From NCBI RefSeq assembly GCF_000238395.3, contig NZ_CP011025.1, positions 2,232,001-2,296,000 on the forward strand: a DNA stretch of 64,000 nt, read 5' to 3'. A model generated the notes under the pieces. That model was not told the origin of the DNA and did not search any database. It saw nothing but the letters and a program-made list of their open reading frames with translations. Source of the stretch: Pseudoalteromonas arctica A 37-1-2. GTDB lineage: Bacteria > Pseudomonadota > Gammaproteobacteria > Enterobacterales > Alteromonadaceae. A program made the position numbers and the translations under genes. Below are positions 29,260-38,061 of this stretch, one piece after another; the first letter of the stretch is position 1; every line of letters begins with the position of its first letter.

Positions 29260-29945
29260 TGGATGTAACTAAACCAACACCAATAATGTGTATCACAGGG
29301 CAAAGTGATACACATTTAACTGATATACAAAATCATCGCTTGCACAGCGCTATTATCAGCGACTTTTTAGCGCTGCAAAGTGCAGCACAAAAAGCAGGAT
29401 TTGAGCTTACTATTGCCTCAAGTTTTCGCGACTTTAATCGTCAATCAATTATTTGGAATAATAAGTTTTTAGGTATTCGACCTGTTTATAATAAACAGCA
29501 AAAGGTTGTAGATTTAACTAAACTAAATGATGTAGATAAATGCATAGCAATAATGCTCTACTCTGCATTACCTGGGGCAAGCAGGCACCATTTAGGCACC
29601 GATTTAGATGTGTTTGATAAAGCTGCGGTAAGTGATGATTATAAACTACAGCTAACACCTGATGAATACCTGCAAGGTGGGCCGTTTGCGCCTTTAAGTA
29701 ATTGGCTTGATACTAACTTAGATAAATTTGGCTTTTATCGCCCTTACCAGCATGATTTAGGTGGTGTCGCACCTGAGCTTTGGCATATAAGCCATATTAA
29801 GCAATCGCAATTATTAGTGAATAAGCTTAGCGAACAAGTACTTTTTGAATGCATAAAAAACAGTGAACTACAGGGTAAGCAGGCAATACTTGATAACTTA
29901 CCCGCTATTTATACACGCTTTGTAACGAACGTTAGTCCCCCTTAA
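29259..29945 (+). CDS. M15-family D,D-carboxypeptidase/endopeptidase (VanY-like)
   Basis: Encodes 228 residues. Zinc-site motifs of peptidase family M15B: SSFRDFNRQ, GASRHHLGTDLDVFD and the C-terminal ELWHISH. No signal peptide is visible, so export or a cytoplasmic role in peptidoglycan-peptide turnover is open. Its coupling to dapE (diaminopimelate supply) fits a cell-wall-linked function. Confidence 0.85.
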   Translation: MDVTKPTPIMCITGQSDTHLTDIQNHRLHSAIISDFLALQSAAQKAGFELTIASSFRDFNRQSIIWNNKFLGIRPVYNKQQKVVDLTKLNDVDKCIAIMLYSALPGASRHHLGTDLDVFDKAAVSDDYKLQLTPDEYLQGGPFAPLSNWLDTNLDKFGFYRPYQHDLGGVAPELWHISHIKQSQLLVNKLSEQVLFECIKNSELQGKQAILDNLPAIYTRFVTNVSPP

Positions 29946-29984
29946 AAAAAGGTTAACTTAAATAATATTAAACCTTCTTTTTAT
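29944..29984. terminator. Weak AT-rich bidirectional terminator
   Basis: AAAAAAAGGTTAA faces TTAAACCTTCTTTTT between the convergent M15 peptidase gene and the exporter gene; the right arm overlaps the exporter's last codons. Low GC makes it weaker than others in the window. Confidence 0.4.
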
Positions 29985-30837
29985 TTAAAATAAATACCAG
30001 TACAGCGCCTAATATTAATGAGCTTGCTATTACAAACTCCATTGTTACCTGCTCTGATAAAAACAAGACCCCGGCCACGGCTGCAAGTACAGGTACACAA
30101 AGCTGCACAACAGCAGCTTGGGTACTTTTAAGCAGTGGCATAGCCACATACCAAACACTGTAACCAATTCCAGACGCTATCGCACCCGAGGCACATGCAA
30201 GCAAAACCCCTTCAATACTCATATTTTTTAAATAACTCATACCAACAAGTAATAAAACAGGGATAGCCACTAAGCTTCTTATAAAGTTAAACCCTGTAGT
30301 ACGCAGTGGCGATACGCACACTTTACCGCGAATACTGTAAATACCCCATGCCACACCACTGAGTGCCATAAGTGATGCACCTAATAATGACGGTACAGCA
30401 GCAGATGGCAGCATTAAATATACAAACCCACCTAGCGCCACTATAAACGCGCACCACTGAAGCACACTCAACTGCTCTTTTTGATATATACCCCAGCCAA
30501 TCATAGTGAGTTGCACGGCTGAAAACAAAATCAGTGCACCGGTGCCTGTATCTAGCTCTACGTATGCAATTGAAAAACAAAGTGCATAAACCAAAAGGCT
30601 TATACTGCTTCGCCAGCTTCCTTTATCACTTAAAATAGCGGGGTTAAATGTGCCTTTTCGTTTTAAATTATGAGTATAAATAGCCATTATAATGCCCAAA
30701 CACGCAGCACCACTGAGTAAGCGAATAACTGTAAAGTTCCAAGCATCTATATAGCCTTCGGCTAAAGCCATTCTGCAAAAAAGAGAGTTTGCAGCAAACG
30801 CAATTAAAGCAATGATTGTGTACAACGTAGCTTTCAA
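29968..30837 (-). CDS. EamA/DMT-family transporter
   Basis: Drug/metabolite transporter superfamily inner-membrane protein (289 aa) with about ten hydrophobic helices in two EamA halves. It opens ALIAFAANSLFCRMAL, typical of the family, and ends in a lysine tail. The start is TTG at 30837 with AAGGAA six bases upstream. Substrate unknown. Confidence 0.85.
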   Translation of the reverse strand: MKATLYTIIALIAFAANSLFCRMALAEGYIDAWNFTVIRLLSGAACLGIIMAIYTHNLKRKGTFNPAILSDKGSWRSSISLLVYALCFSIAYVELDTGTGALILFSAVQLTMIGWGIYQKEQLSVLQWCAFIVALGGFVYLMLPSAAVPSLLGASLMALSGVAWGIYSIRGKVCVSPLRTTGFNFIRSLVAIPVLLLVGMSYLKNMSIEGVLLACASGAIASGIGYSVWYVAMPLLKSTQAAVVQLCVPVLAAVAGVLFLSEQVTMEFVIASSLILGAVLVFILNKKKV

Positions 30838-31348
30838 AAAAATTCCTTAGCAATAAAAACAAATTACAACGTTATTTCAATTAATTAATTAACCTACTAA
30901 GCTAAAAACATTGTCATAAGCGGCTATAAAACCGCTTACTGAGCAGCACATTTAAACAGGATTGTTATAACTGTGCAAAGTGAGTATTTAGTTTTAATAA
31001 ATTAGATCATTTATACTAAAATCTTAGCCGCATTTGCAAAATACGGTGTCTACAACACAAGATACCCTTTTAGTATTTTTCGTATACGACTTAGTGAATA
31101 GCAATTACTTCATTTAAAAAATTCATTTATCATTACGCTTTAGAGATCATTGTATTCAATAAGACCAATAAAGTACCTTAAGCATTTCAATATTGTTACC
31201 CAACAAGAAAATTCACACTTTGTTCACCAATGTCATTTTATATTTCTTTATTAGCAGGCAGTTTTACTCTACGATTTTTTACAATATTTCACACATTTAG
31301 CTAAAAATAATATGTTAATGTATACAGGTGAATTTAGAGGAGTGCGCA
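30838..31348. other. 510-bp divergent intergenic region
   Basis: No protein-coding frame or known RNA is supported here. It holds one GC hairpin (AAGCGG at 30918, CCGCTT at 30932) and must carry the promoters of the divergent exporter gene and the lpoB operon. The region just before the operon is AT-rich. Nothing else is recognised. Confidence 0.5.
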
Positions 31349-32713
31349 GTGCGCCTAAGTATAATTTTAAGCTTTTGTTGTATTTTAAGTGGGTGTAGCA
31401 CAATGGGCTTTAATGACCTATTTAATGACTATGCCACGCAAATGACACCAATAAGAAATGCGATCGAGAAAAACAATATCGAAGAAGCGCAATCCCTTAT
31501 TGCCAATAATAGCACCATGCACAGCAGCTACTTACTCAACCAACTTGAGCAAGCTCGCTTAAACGACTTAGCCAATACGCCACAAGAGGCACAAAGTAAA
31601 TTTGAGAACGTGTATACGCAAATGCAAAAAAAACGCGAAGCCGCCAAAATACAAGTAAGTGCGGGGCTTGAGCAAAGCAATGCGTTATTTACTAACGACT
31701 CAGCAATTACTTATGTACCACCGGCTTACGAAATGAGTATGCTTCATAGTTATAAAGCACTTAACTACGTGTATAAAAATGATGTAGAAGGCGCTTTGGT
31801 CGAAATTCGCCGTGCTAATAAAGTACAAGTTGATGCACTAAGCGAAAATAAAACAGATGGCGACTCAACAGTTAAGGAAGCGCAGCAGCACTACCCTAGC
31901 ATGGGCAATGTGACCAGAGACGTGAAAAATGGCTTTCAAAATGCCTACACATTTTATTTATCTGCTTTGCTTTACCAAAGTGCTAAACAGTATGACGATG
32001 CTTATATTGATTATAAAAAAGCACTGGCTATACAACCTAACAATATTTATTTACAGCAGGACGTAATGCGCCTTGCTAAAAAACAAGGGTTTGACCAAGA
32101 CCTAAGCGAATTTAAAAAACGTTTTAGTGATGCACCCACTATTTCTGCAACACAAGGCGAAGTAATTGTTTTATTTGAACAAGGCTTAGTACCAAAACAA
32201 GATGAATTTAAACTGCGCTTACCAATTTATTCATCACGCGGCGATGCACGCTTTTACAGCCTTGCAATGCCAGTATATAAAGATAATGCCTATGTGCGCC
32301 GCCTTAATAATATAAACATAGATGCACAAAGCTTAGAGCTGAGCCCATTAGTACACATTGAAGCACTTGCAGCAAAAACATTAGAAGATCAAATACCTGC
32401 AAAAGTAGCTCGCCAAGTACTTAGATTAGTAGCTAAAGAGAAAGTGCGTGCAGAACTTGCTCGCAGTGCCGGTGATGTAGGTAACATACTTGCTAATATT
32501 TATAATTTGGCGTCTGAGCAAGCTGATACACGCAGCTGGCTTACACTTCCAAATCAAATAAGTGTTGCAAGGCAAAGCCTAAATACAGGTGAGCATTCTG
32601 TGCATATAGGCACACAAGCACCTATAAATTTTACCGTTAGTAAGCAAGGGTTAACGTTAATTTACTTAACCTCCGTTAATAACTACTTTAATTACCACGT
32701 AGTTCAACTTTAG
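31349..32713 (+). CDS. COG3014-family lipoprotein
   Basis: Encodes 454 residues from a GTG at 31349. AGAGGAG at 31336-31342 lies six bases before it, and this start yields MRLSIILSFCCILSGC, a lipoprotein signal with lipobox. The in-frame GTG at 31328 would lengthen it to a non-signal leader. The body is helical, with TPR-like segments (EMSMLHSYKALNYVYKNDV, KQYDDAYIDYKKALAIQPNN). It heads the conserved COG3014-YcfL-LpoB operon, so it is likely an outer-membrane protein linked to peptidoglycan synthesis by PBP1B. Confidence 0.85.
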   Translation: MRLSIILSFCCILSGCSTMGFNDLFNDYATQMTPIRNAIEKNNIEEAQSLIANNSTMHSSYLLNQLEQARLNDLANTPQEAQSKFENVYTQMQKKREAAKIQVSAGLEQSNALFTNDSAITYVPPAYEMSMLHSYKALNYVYKNDVEGALVEIRRANKVQVDALSENKTDGDSTVKEAQQHYPSMGNVTRDVKNGFQNAYTFYLSALLYQSAKQYDDAYIDYKKALAIQPNNIYLQQDVMRLAKKQGFDQDLSEFKKRFSDAPTISATQGEVIVLFEQGLVPKQDEFKLRLPIYSSRGDARFYSLAMPVYKDNAYVRRLNNINIDAQSLELSPLVHIEALAAKTLEDQIPAKVARQVLRLVAKEKVRAELARSAGDVGNILANIYNLASEQADTRSWLTLPNQISVARQSLNTGEHSVHIGTQAPINFTVSKQGLTLIYLTSVNNYFNYHVVQL

Positions 32714-32721
32714 GAGCCATC

Positions 32722-33147
32722 ATGAAATACATAGCGCCATTATTAGCAGTCTTAATGCTCAGTGCATGTTCCAGCAAACCGGTTACATCGGGTATTTCTG
32801 TTGAACAAAATAAAAATCAGTTTAATGAGCAATTACGTGTAGATAACCCAGAGCTCGGTAAAAAGCTGGCCATTACTGATGTTAAAACACGTCAAACCAA
32901 CCAGTTAACCGATGTAGTAGTGACACTTTCGAGCCAGTATAAAAAATCACAGTATTTGCAGTATCAATTTAATTGGTTTGATAAAGACGGCTTTGTTATT
33001 AAAGGCAATCATTCACCTTGGCAAGCACTCACCTTATTTGGTTTTGCAAAAACACAATTACCGGGCTTAGCACCTAGCTCTGATGCGGTTACCTTTTCTT
33101 TAGCAGTAAGAGAAGTGTCTACCGAATCACAAGAATTTAAAGATTAA
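32722..33147 (+). CDS. ycfL: YcfL-type lipoprotein
   Basis: Lipoprotein of 141 residues, lipobox MLSAC. The segment QYQFNWFDKDGFVIKGNHSPW is typical of the YcfL (DUF1425) family. AGGAG precedes the ATG by six bases. Sits between the COG3014 gene and lpoB, as in other gammaproteobacteria. Molecular function unknown. Confidence 0.85.
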   Translation: MKYIAPLLAVLMLSACSSKPVTSGISVEQNKNQFNEQLRVDNPELGKKLAITDVKTRQTNQLTDVVVTLSSQYKKSQYLQYQFNWFDKDGFVIKGNHSPWQALTLFGFAKTQLPGLAPSSDAVTFSLAVREVSTESQEFKD

Positions 33148-33158
33148 AGGAAACAACC

Positions 33159-33779
33159 ATGATCATCAGTAACAAATTTAAAACAGCATCAACTTACGCT
33201 TTAGTTGGCTTGAGCGCTTTAGTACTAAGTGGCTGTGCTAATAAAGCCGTAGTAAGTTATGGCGATGCACAAGCAGTAGAAACAACAGATATTAATTTTG
33301 GTTCTACCGACTTACAAAAAGTAGCGAGCCAAATGACTGACTCATTACTCAGCTCACCTGTTGTTGGCACAATGACCGCTAATAAACGCCCTGTAGTATT
33401 TGTTGAGCGTATTAAAAATAAAACCAGCGAGCACATTGACACAGAATCAATCACCGATTCAATCTCAACACAAATGCTACGCAGCGGTAAGTTCCGTTTT
33501 GTAGATATGACCCGTGTTGAGTCAGTACGTGAGCAATTAACGTTTCAAAATGAAGATGCTCTTGTTAACCCTGCAACAGCCGTTGCATTTGGTAAACAAA
33601 TTGGTGCGCAATATATGTTATACGGAAACTTATCAAGCATCGTTAAATCAAATGCCGATAAATCAGACGTATACTATAAATTTACAATGCGTTTAATGGA
33701 TATGGAAAGCGGCCTAGTTGAATGGGCAGACGAAACTGAAATTCGTAAAACTAAAGAAAAATCAACCTTTGGCTGGTAG
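33159..33779 (+). CDS. lpoB: Penicillin-binding protein activator LpoB
   Basis: Outer-membrane lipoprotein (206 aa, lipobox VLSGC) that spans to PBP1B and stimulates its glycosyltransferase and transpeptidase. The globular part shows VVFVERIKNKTSEHIDTESI, SISTQMLRSGKFRFVD and GAQYMLYGNLSSI, matching the LpoB fold. The linker before it is short. Last gene of the operon; a repeat element begins 3 bp after its stop. Confidence 0.92.
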   Translation: MIISNKFKTASTYALVGLSALVLSGCANKAVVSYGDAQAVETTDINFGSTDLQKVASQMTDSLLSSPVVGTMTANKRPVVFVERIKNKTSEHIDTESITDSISTQMLRSGKFRFVDMTRVESVREQLTFQNEDALVNPATAVAFGKQIGAQYMLYGNLSSIVKSNADKSDVYYKFTMRLMDMESGLVEWADETEIRKTKEKSTFGW

Positions 33780-33782
33780 CTA

Positions 33783-33943
33783 ATACCAATCGGCTTATAT
33801 ATGGGCTCTATTTAACGTTAAGAAAATTACGCTAGTACTAGGCAAAAGTTTTTGTATCTAGTTGTTCTAAATAAAAAAATTTTAACGACGTTATAGCGCA
33901 ATTTAATTCGTTAAATTGATCAGAGATTTATGCAGGTTGGTAT
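33783..33943. repeat. 161-bp intergenic repeat, copy B
   Basis: Starts ATACCAATCGG and ends GGTTGGTAT (7-bp perfect inverted ends). It shares with copy A at 2963-3124 the length, the core CTATTT-A-CG-TAAGAAAAT 24 bp from the left end, and TAGTTGTT near position 77. It fills the space between lpoB and the glycine-zipper gene, leaving only 14 bp with an AAGGAG ribosome site before the next ATG. Confidence 0.6.
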
Positions 33944-33957
33944 AAAAGGAGCAAGTT

Positions 33958-34425
33958 ATGAAAGCAGTTACTGTAATTATGTGCGCTTTACTTACAATAA
34001 GTGCGCCTACGTTTGCTAAATACGAGCGCAATAAAGCAGTCCCTGTGCAGCAAGTTTTATTTGGTGACGTAAAATCGGTACGCAATATTACCGAACAAGA
34101 AATCATTCAAGACAAAAACAACGGCTGGAAAACCTTCGGCGGTGCATTACTCGGTGGCGTAGTAGGCAACCAGTTTGGTGGTGGTAGCGGCCGCACAGTA
34201 GCAACAATATTAGGTTCGGTAATTGGCGGCAGTGTTGCACATAATAGGCAGCAGCAAAGTCATTATCAGCAAAATCACTTTGTAGAGTTATTAATACAAG
34301 TTGAAAATGGCGACCAGTTTATGGTTGTTCAAGATCAGGACCAATCAATGCGTTTTAGCAAAGGCGATAACGTAAGATTAGTGTACTTGAACGACAACAC
34401 AGTGCGTGTAGATAAAGCGTACTAG
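33958..34425 (+). CDS. Glycine-zipper 2TM-domain exported protein
   Basis: Encodes 155 residues. Sec signal peptide (MKAVTVIMCALLTISAPTFA) without a lipobox, then a glycine-zipper region FGGALLGGVVGNQFGGGSGR...ILGSVIGGSVAH of the SlyB/17-kDa-antigen type that packs into or against the outer membrane, followed by a C-terminal beta-rich segment. AAGGAG precedes the ATG. The last codons TAC TAG arise from a MITE-like element inserted at a TA; without it the gene would read GCG TAA and end one residue earlier. Confidence 0.82.
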   Translation: MKAVTVIMCALLTISAPTFAKYERNKAVPVQQVLFGDVKSVRNITEQEIIQDKNNGWKTFGGALLGGVVGNQFGGGSGRTVATILGSVIGGSVAHNRQQQSHYQQNHFVELLIQVENGDQFMVVQDQDQSMRFSKGDNVRLVYLNDNTVRVDKAY

Positions 34426-34738
34426 GACGTGCTGAACTTTGGTGGTTGAATTTGCAGCAGAATGTTTGGTATTTAGACAAGGCAGAGCCTATGAACTGTG
34501 GTTGTTCCCTATAAATAGGCGATAACGCAGCATAAATGCCAAACATGCGCTGCCCGAAGGGTTCTGCCTAGCGGCAATTAACTCTTTGTTGCCTACATGG
34601 ATGTAGGTAAGGGGCGTGAGCAGGACGCGGAAGCTTTGCTCGGTTTTTACTTAGCCCACTAGGTTACAAACCTCGCGTCGCGATTTAATCGCCCCTAGAT
34701 TGAACAAATTTCAATCCACAAAGATCAACACGCCCTGT
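34422..34738. mobile_element. 317-bp MITE-like element with about 30-bp inverted ends, TA-flanked
   Basis: The left end (from 34424: AGGACGTGCTGAACTTTG...) is the imperfect complement of the right end (...CAAAGATCAACACGCCCT, to 34736) over about 30 bp. TA stands directly outside at 34420-34421 and 34739-34740, the duplication expected of IS630/mariner-type insertion. The interior has no credible gene and is strongly structured. GCAGC...ATTTA (34454-34475) pairs with TAAATGCCAAACAT...GC (34533-34553), and CCTACAT/ATGTAGG forms a hairpin at 34592-34607. Non-autonomous; no matching transposase in the window. Confidence 0.7.
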
Positions 34739-34759
34739 TAATATATTCATGACTAAAGT

Positions 34760-34790
34760 AAAAAACGAGCCAAATTTGGCTCGTTTTTTA
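34760..34790 (-). terminator. Rho-independent terminator of alaA
   Basis: AAAACGAGCCAAA / TTTGGCTCGTTTT perfect stem with A- and T-runs, 15 bp beyond the alaA stop. It can also stop plus-strand transcription. Confidence 0.88.
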
Positions 34791-34804
34791 TTATTTTTTA
34801 ATAA

Positions 34805-36022
34805 CTATACTTGGCGATAGTCTTTAAAAAAGCGCTTCATTTTTAACATCGCATCGGATAAGTCATCTTTGCTTGGTAAAAAGACCAACCTAAAATGATC
34901 AGGATCTGGCCAATTAAACGCCCTGCCATGTACAAGTAATATTTTTTCGGCTTTTAGCAAATCGTACATCATCTTTTCATCATCTTTGACGTTAAAAAGT
35001 GCTGTATCTACTTTGGCAAACGCATAGAGTGCGCCTTTAGGTTTTTTACAACTAATGCCTTCAATATCATTTAATCCGCGCCATGCAATATCACGCTGCT
35101 CATACAAGCGACCACCCGGGTTTATTAGACTATCAATTGATTGCACGCCGCCCAAAGCCTGTTGAATCGCATACTGTGCAGGTACATTTGCGCACAAACG
35201 CATAGATGAAAGTATTTCTAGGCCTTTGCGTAAATCATCCATTACCGAGGTACGACCGCTTAGAACCATCCACCCCATTCTCAGCCCCGCTGCACGGTAG
35301 GTTTTAGCTAAACCATTAAAAGTAATAATAGGCACATCGTCGCAAAGTGAGCCGATTGAAGTATGCGTTATACCATCGTATAAAATCTTTTCGTAAATTT
35401 CATCGCTCAATAACAGCAGTTTATGTTCACGCGCTATATCAATTAATTGCATTAACAAATCATCACTGTAAACCGCACCAGTAGGATTATTAGGATTAAT
35501 TAATACCAGAGCTTTAGTTTTAGACGTGATTTTACTTTTTATATCGGCAATGTCCGGAAACCAATCTTGTTCTTCATCACATAAATAATGTACCGGATTA
35601 CCACCCGATAACGTGACCGAAGCAGTCCAAAGTGGATAATCTGGAGCAGGAATAAGCACTTCGTCACCATTATTTAATAGCGCTTGGGTGATCATCTGAA
35701 TAAGTTCGCTTACGCCATTACCAATATAAATGTTATCTACATCTAAATTATGTAATCCACGTTGTTGGTAGTGTTGATAAATAGCCACGCGGGCTGAATA
35801 GAGGCCTTTAGAGTCACAGTAACCTTGGGCTGAATATAAGTTGCGAATAATATCGCGGTGCATATCTTCTGGCATATCAAAACCAAAAGCAGCCGGATTA
35901 CCTATATTCAATTTTAATACTTTTTGACCTTCGTCTTCCATTTTTTTAGCTTGCGCTAAAACCGGCCCACGAATGTCATAACATACACCTTCTAATTTGT
36001 GACTCTTTTTAATATCAGACAT
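34805..36022 (-). CDS. alaA: Glutamate-pyruvate (alanine) aminotransferase AlaA
   Basis: PLP fold-type I aminotransferase making alanine from pyruvate and glutamate. 405 aa, as in E. coli YfbQ/AlaA. Motifs: KLNIGNPAAFGF, GNGVSELIQM, LINPNNPTGAVYSD, LLLSDEIYEKI and the PLP lysine in FNGLAKTYRAAGLRMGW. Single gene with its own terminator. Confidence 0.95.
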   Translation of the reverse strand: MSDIKKSHKLEGVCYDIRGPVLAQAKKMEDEGQKVLKLNIGNPAAFGFDMPEDMHRDIIRNLYSAQGYCDSKGLYSARVAIYQHYQQRGLHNLDVDNIYIGNGVSELIQMITQALLNNGDEVLIPAPDYPLWTASVTLSGGNPVHYLCDEEQDWFPDIADIKSKITSKTKALVLINPNNPTGAVYSDDLLMQLIDIAREHKLLLLSDEIYEKILYDGITHTSIGSLCDDVPIITFNGLAKTYRAAGLRMGWMVLSGRTSVMDDLRKGLEILSSMRLCANVPAQYAIQQALGGVQSIDSLINPGGRLYEQRDIAWRGLNDIEGISCKKPKGALYAFAKVDTALFNVKDDEKMMYDLLKAEKILLVHGRAFNWPDPDHFRLVFLPSKDDLSDAMLKMKRFFKDYRQV

Positions 36023-36127
36023 TTTTACCTCGACTAGTGAGTCTTTAGACTAACCTAGTAAAGGCGCAAAATGCCAGTGTATTTGATGACTTAGTACTGA
36101 AATAAATTCACGTTTCAGTTTCAATAA

Positions 36128-36472
36128 TTAACGAGATGCTAACCATTCATTTAGCTTAGCTTGAGAGCCTGTTACTTGAGCCATTAAGCTATTAGATGCG
36201 TCGATGGCTTCAGCTAAGTTATCTAGGTTTAAATTTTGTTCAATAACGCGAGATACTTCAGCAAGGCTTGAAGCACCAAACTGCGCAGCGTTAGATTTTA
36301 AGCTATGAGAATGACGAATCGCCGCTTCTCTGTCTTTTCCAATGGTTGCTAAAACTTCAGAGCCTAAACGCTCAAACTCCGAGCAGCAAAAATCAAGTGT
36401 ATCAGCAAACTGCTCACCCAATAACGATTCCATACTCTCTAATGCTGATGTATCAATATTTATTTCTGTCAT
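36128..36472 (-). CDS. Histidine phosphotransfer (HPt) domain protein
   Basis: Free-standing 114-residue HPt module. The phospho-accepting histidine is H56 in IRHSHSLKSNAAQFGA, within a helical bundle. It should pass phosphate between a hybrid sensor kinase and a response regulator, neither of which is adjacent, so its partners are unknown. Confidence 0.88.
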   Translation of the reverse strand: MTEINIDTSALESMESLLGEQFADTLDFCCSEFERLGSEVLATIGKDREAAIRHSHSLKSNAAQFGASSLAEVSRVIEQNLNLDNLAEAIDASNSLMAQVTGSQAKLNEWLASR

Positions 36473-36609
36473 ATTTTAAGCCCTTAAAACAATCCATGTA
36501 AATTACAGTTTAATAGTACTACTTTATATTGATGCGTAAAAAAAACCAACTTAATTACCTTATAAATGTATAATTGTGAGGATCATACTGGCAACAAAAA
36601 GTTTATTAA

Positions 36610-37206
36610 ATGGCACGCACACTTTGTAATCATTGTAACTTTGCACTTAACACCTGTATTTGCAGCGCAATTACAAATATAAACAACAAAGTTAAGGTTA
36701 TTATTCTACAGCACCCAAGCGAAGAAAAAATAGCAAAAAATACCGCTAAACTACTCAATTTGTGTCTAACTGATTGCCAAATAGTCAAAGGCGAAAATAA
36801 TGACGACTTTTCTATTCTTAAATCACTGCCAGTAAGCTCAACTGTTTTGCTCTACCCTAACGAACACGCTGTAAATTTAGACGATAGCGCTGAGCAATCT
36901 AATATAAAAAACATCACCCATTTAATCGTGGTTGATGGTACATGGAAAAAAGCCTACAAAATTTTGCAGCTCACCACATTGCTAAATCAATTCAAAACGG
37001 TCAGTTTTAAACAGTTACCTAAAAATCGTTATGCTATTCGTAAAGCCCCTAGGGCCGACAGCCTATCCACACTTGAAGCCGTAGCACATAGTTTGTTTTT
37101 AATAGAGCAGTTAAATCCTGCACCACTTTATAATGTGCTTGATGAATTAATACAAAAACAAACCCAACACATGCCCGAGCACGTAAAAGCACGTTACTTA
37201 GATTAA
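36610..37206 (+). CDS. tapT: tRNA-uridine aminocarboxypropyltransferase (DTW domain)
   Basis: Transfers the 3-amino-3-carboxypropyl group of SAM to uridine-47 of tRNA (acp3U). 198 aa, with N-terminal zinc-type cysteines (CNHCNFALNTCIC), ILQHPSEEKIAKNTA, the DTW-type motif VVDGTWKKAYK and the late SLSTLEAV. Matches the TapT/YfiP family. Twelve bases before the next gene. Confidence 0.88.
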   Translation: MARTLCNHCNFALNTCICSAITNINNKVKVIILQHPSEEKIAKNTAKLLNLCLTDCQIVKGENNDDFSILKSLPVSSTVLLYPNEHAVNLDDSAEQSNIKNITHLIVVDGTWKKAYKILQLTTLLNQFKTVSFKQLPKNRYAIRKAPRADSLSTLEAVAHSLFLIEQLNPAPLYNVLDELIQKQTQHMPEHVKARYLD

Positions 37207-37218
37207 ATTCGTTACTAT

Positions 37219-38013
37219 ATGAAACTTGCAATGCGTAACTACCCTAACAGACTAAAACGTGGCTTTACTCGCCAAGGCCCCGACTATCGCTTTGACGACC
37301 AAGTCGACTTTAGCGATATAAGAGATACCTTTGGCTTTAGGTCAATGGTCGTCGGTAAATGGGTAACTAAAGAAGAGCGCTACATTAGCGCTAATTTAAT
37401 TTACGATGCACTGGCCGACCTTGCACAAATACTGCATTTACCGCCCAAAGCAATTGGTCTTCGTAGCAAACTTAATTTTGCATTTGGTCATGGCGGTCAA
37501 AAAGGTGTACAAGCGCATTATAATGCGGCTTCTCAAACGCTTGCTCTTGCAAAAAATGCAGGCGGTGGTGCACTTGCTCACGAATGGTTTCATGCGTTTG
37601 ACCATCATATAAGCGAGCATTTATTTGCAGCAAAACCACGATTTGGTTTTGCCTCAAAATTATGGCTTTCAAACACGCCTAATTTATCGCACCCACTTAA
37701 TAATGCTTTGAACAGTTTTTATAAAAATGTATTTTTAGATGAGCAAGGCGTTGATGCAAATAACTTTGTACAAACATGCATAGAACACGATAAAGCTCAC
37801 AATATGAATTATATGAGTATGCCAGAGGAGCTTGCCGCACGTTGTTTTGAAGCCTGTATTGAGCAGCATTCAAATATAAAAAATAGCTTTTTAGTGGGGG
37901 GCTTACAATGTAGTAATTTAATATACCCAAATATTGGGCATATTAATAAAGCAAATGAAGCGCTTAACCAGTATTTTGCACTACTGGGTTACGCGCTTCA
38001 TAAAATGGATTAA
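37219..38013 (+). CDS. CLCA_X/LPD1-type putative zinc metallopeptidase
   Basis: Encodes 264 residues, no signal peptide. The centre reads LNFAFGHGGQKGVQAHYN...ALAHEWFHAFDHH with a zincin motif HEWFH at 121-125 and further histidines, resembling LPD1-like and 'CLCA_X family' proteins. Activity unproven. The last 67 bp of the gene are repeated, with three mismatches, at 39788-39854 after two inserted genes. Start could be 37219 or the methionine at 37231; neither has a clear ribosome site. Confidence 0.7.
   Translation: MKLAMRNYPNRLKRGFTRQGPDYRFDDQVDFSDIRDTFGFRSMVVGKWVTKEERYISANLIYDALADLAQILHLPPKAIGLRSKLNFAFGHGGQKGVQAHYNAASQTLALAKNAGGGALAHEWFHAFDHHISEHLFAAKPRFGFASKLWLSNTPNLSHPLNNALNSFYKNVFLDEQGVDANNFVQTCIEHDKAHNMNYMSMPEELAARCFEACIEQHSNIKNSFLVGGLQCSNLIYPNIGHINKANEALNQYFALLGYALHKMD
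37943..38009 (+). repeat. 67-bp direct repeat, copy 1 (3' end of the metallopeptidase gene)
   Basis: Identical to 39788-39854 except at three positions. Both copies encode NKANEALNQYF(A/E)LLGYALHKMD in the same frame. The two copies flank the cysteine hydrolase/GlxA pair. Confidence 0.92.
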
Positions 38014-38061
38014 ACCAGCTCATAAAGTGATGCTTAGCTAAACCATTACCTGTACTAATGG

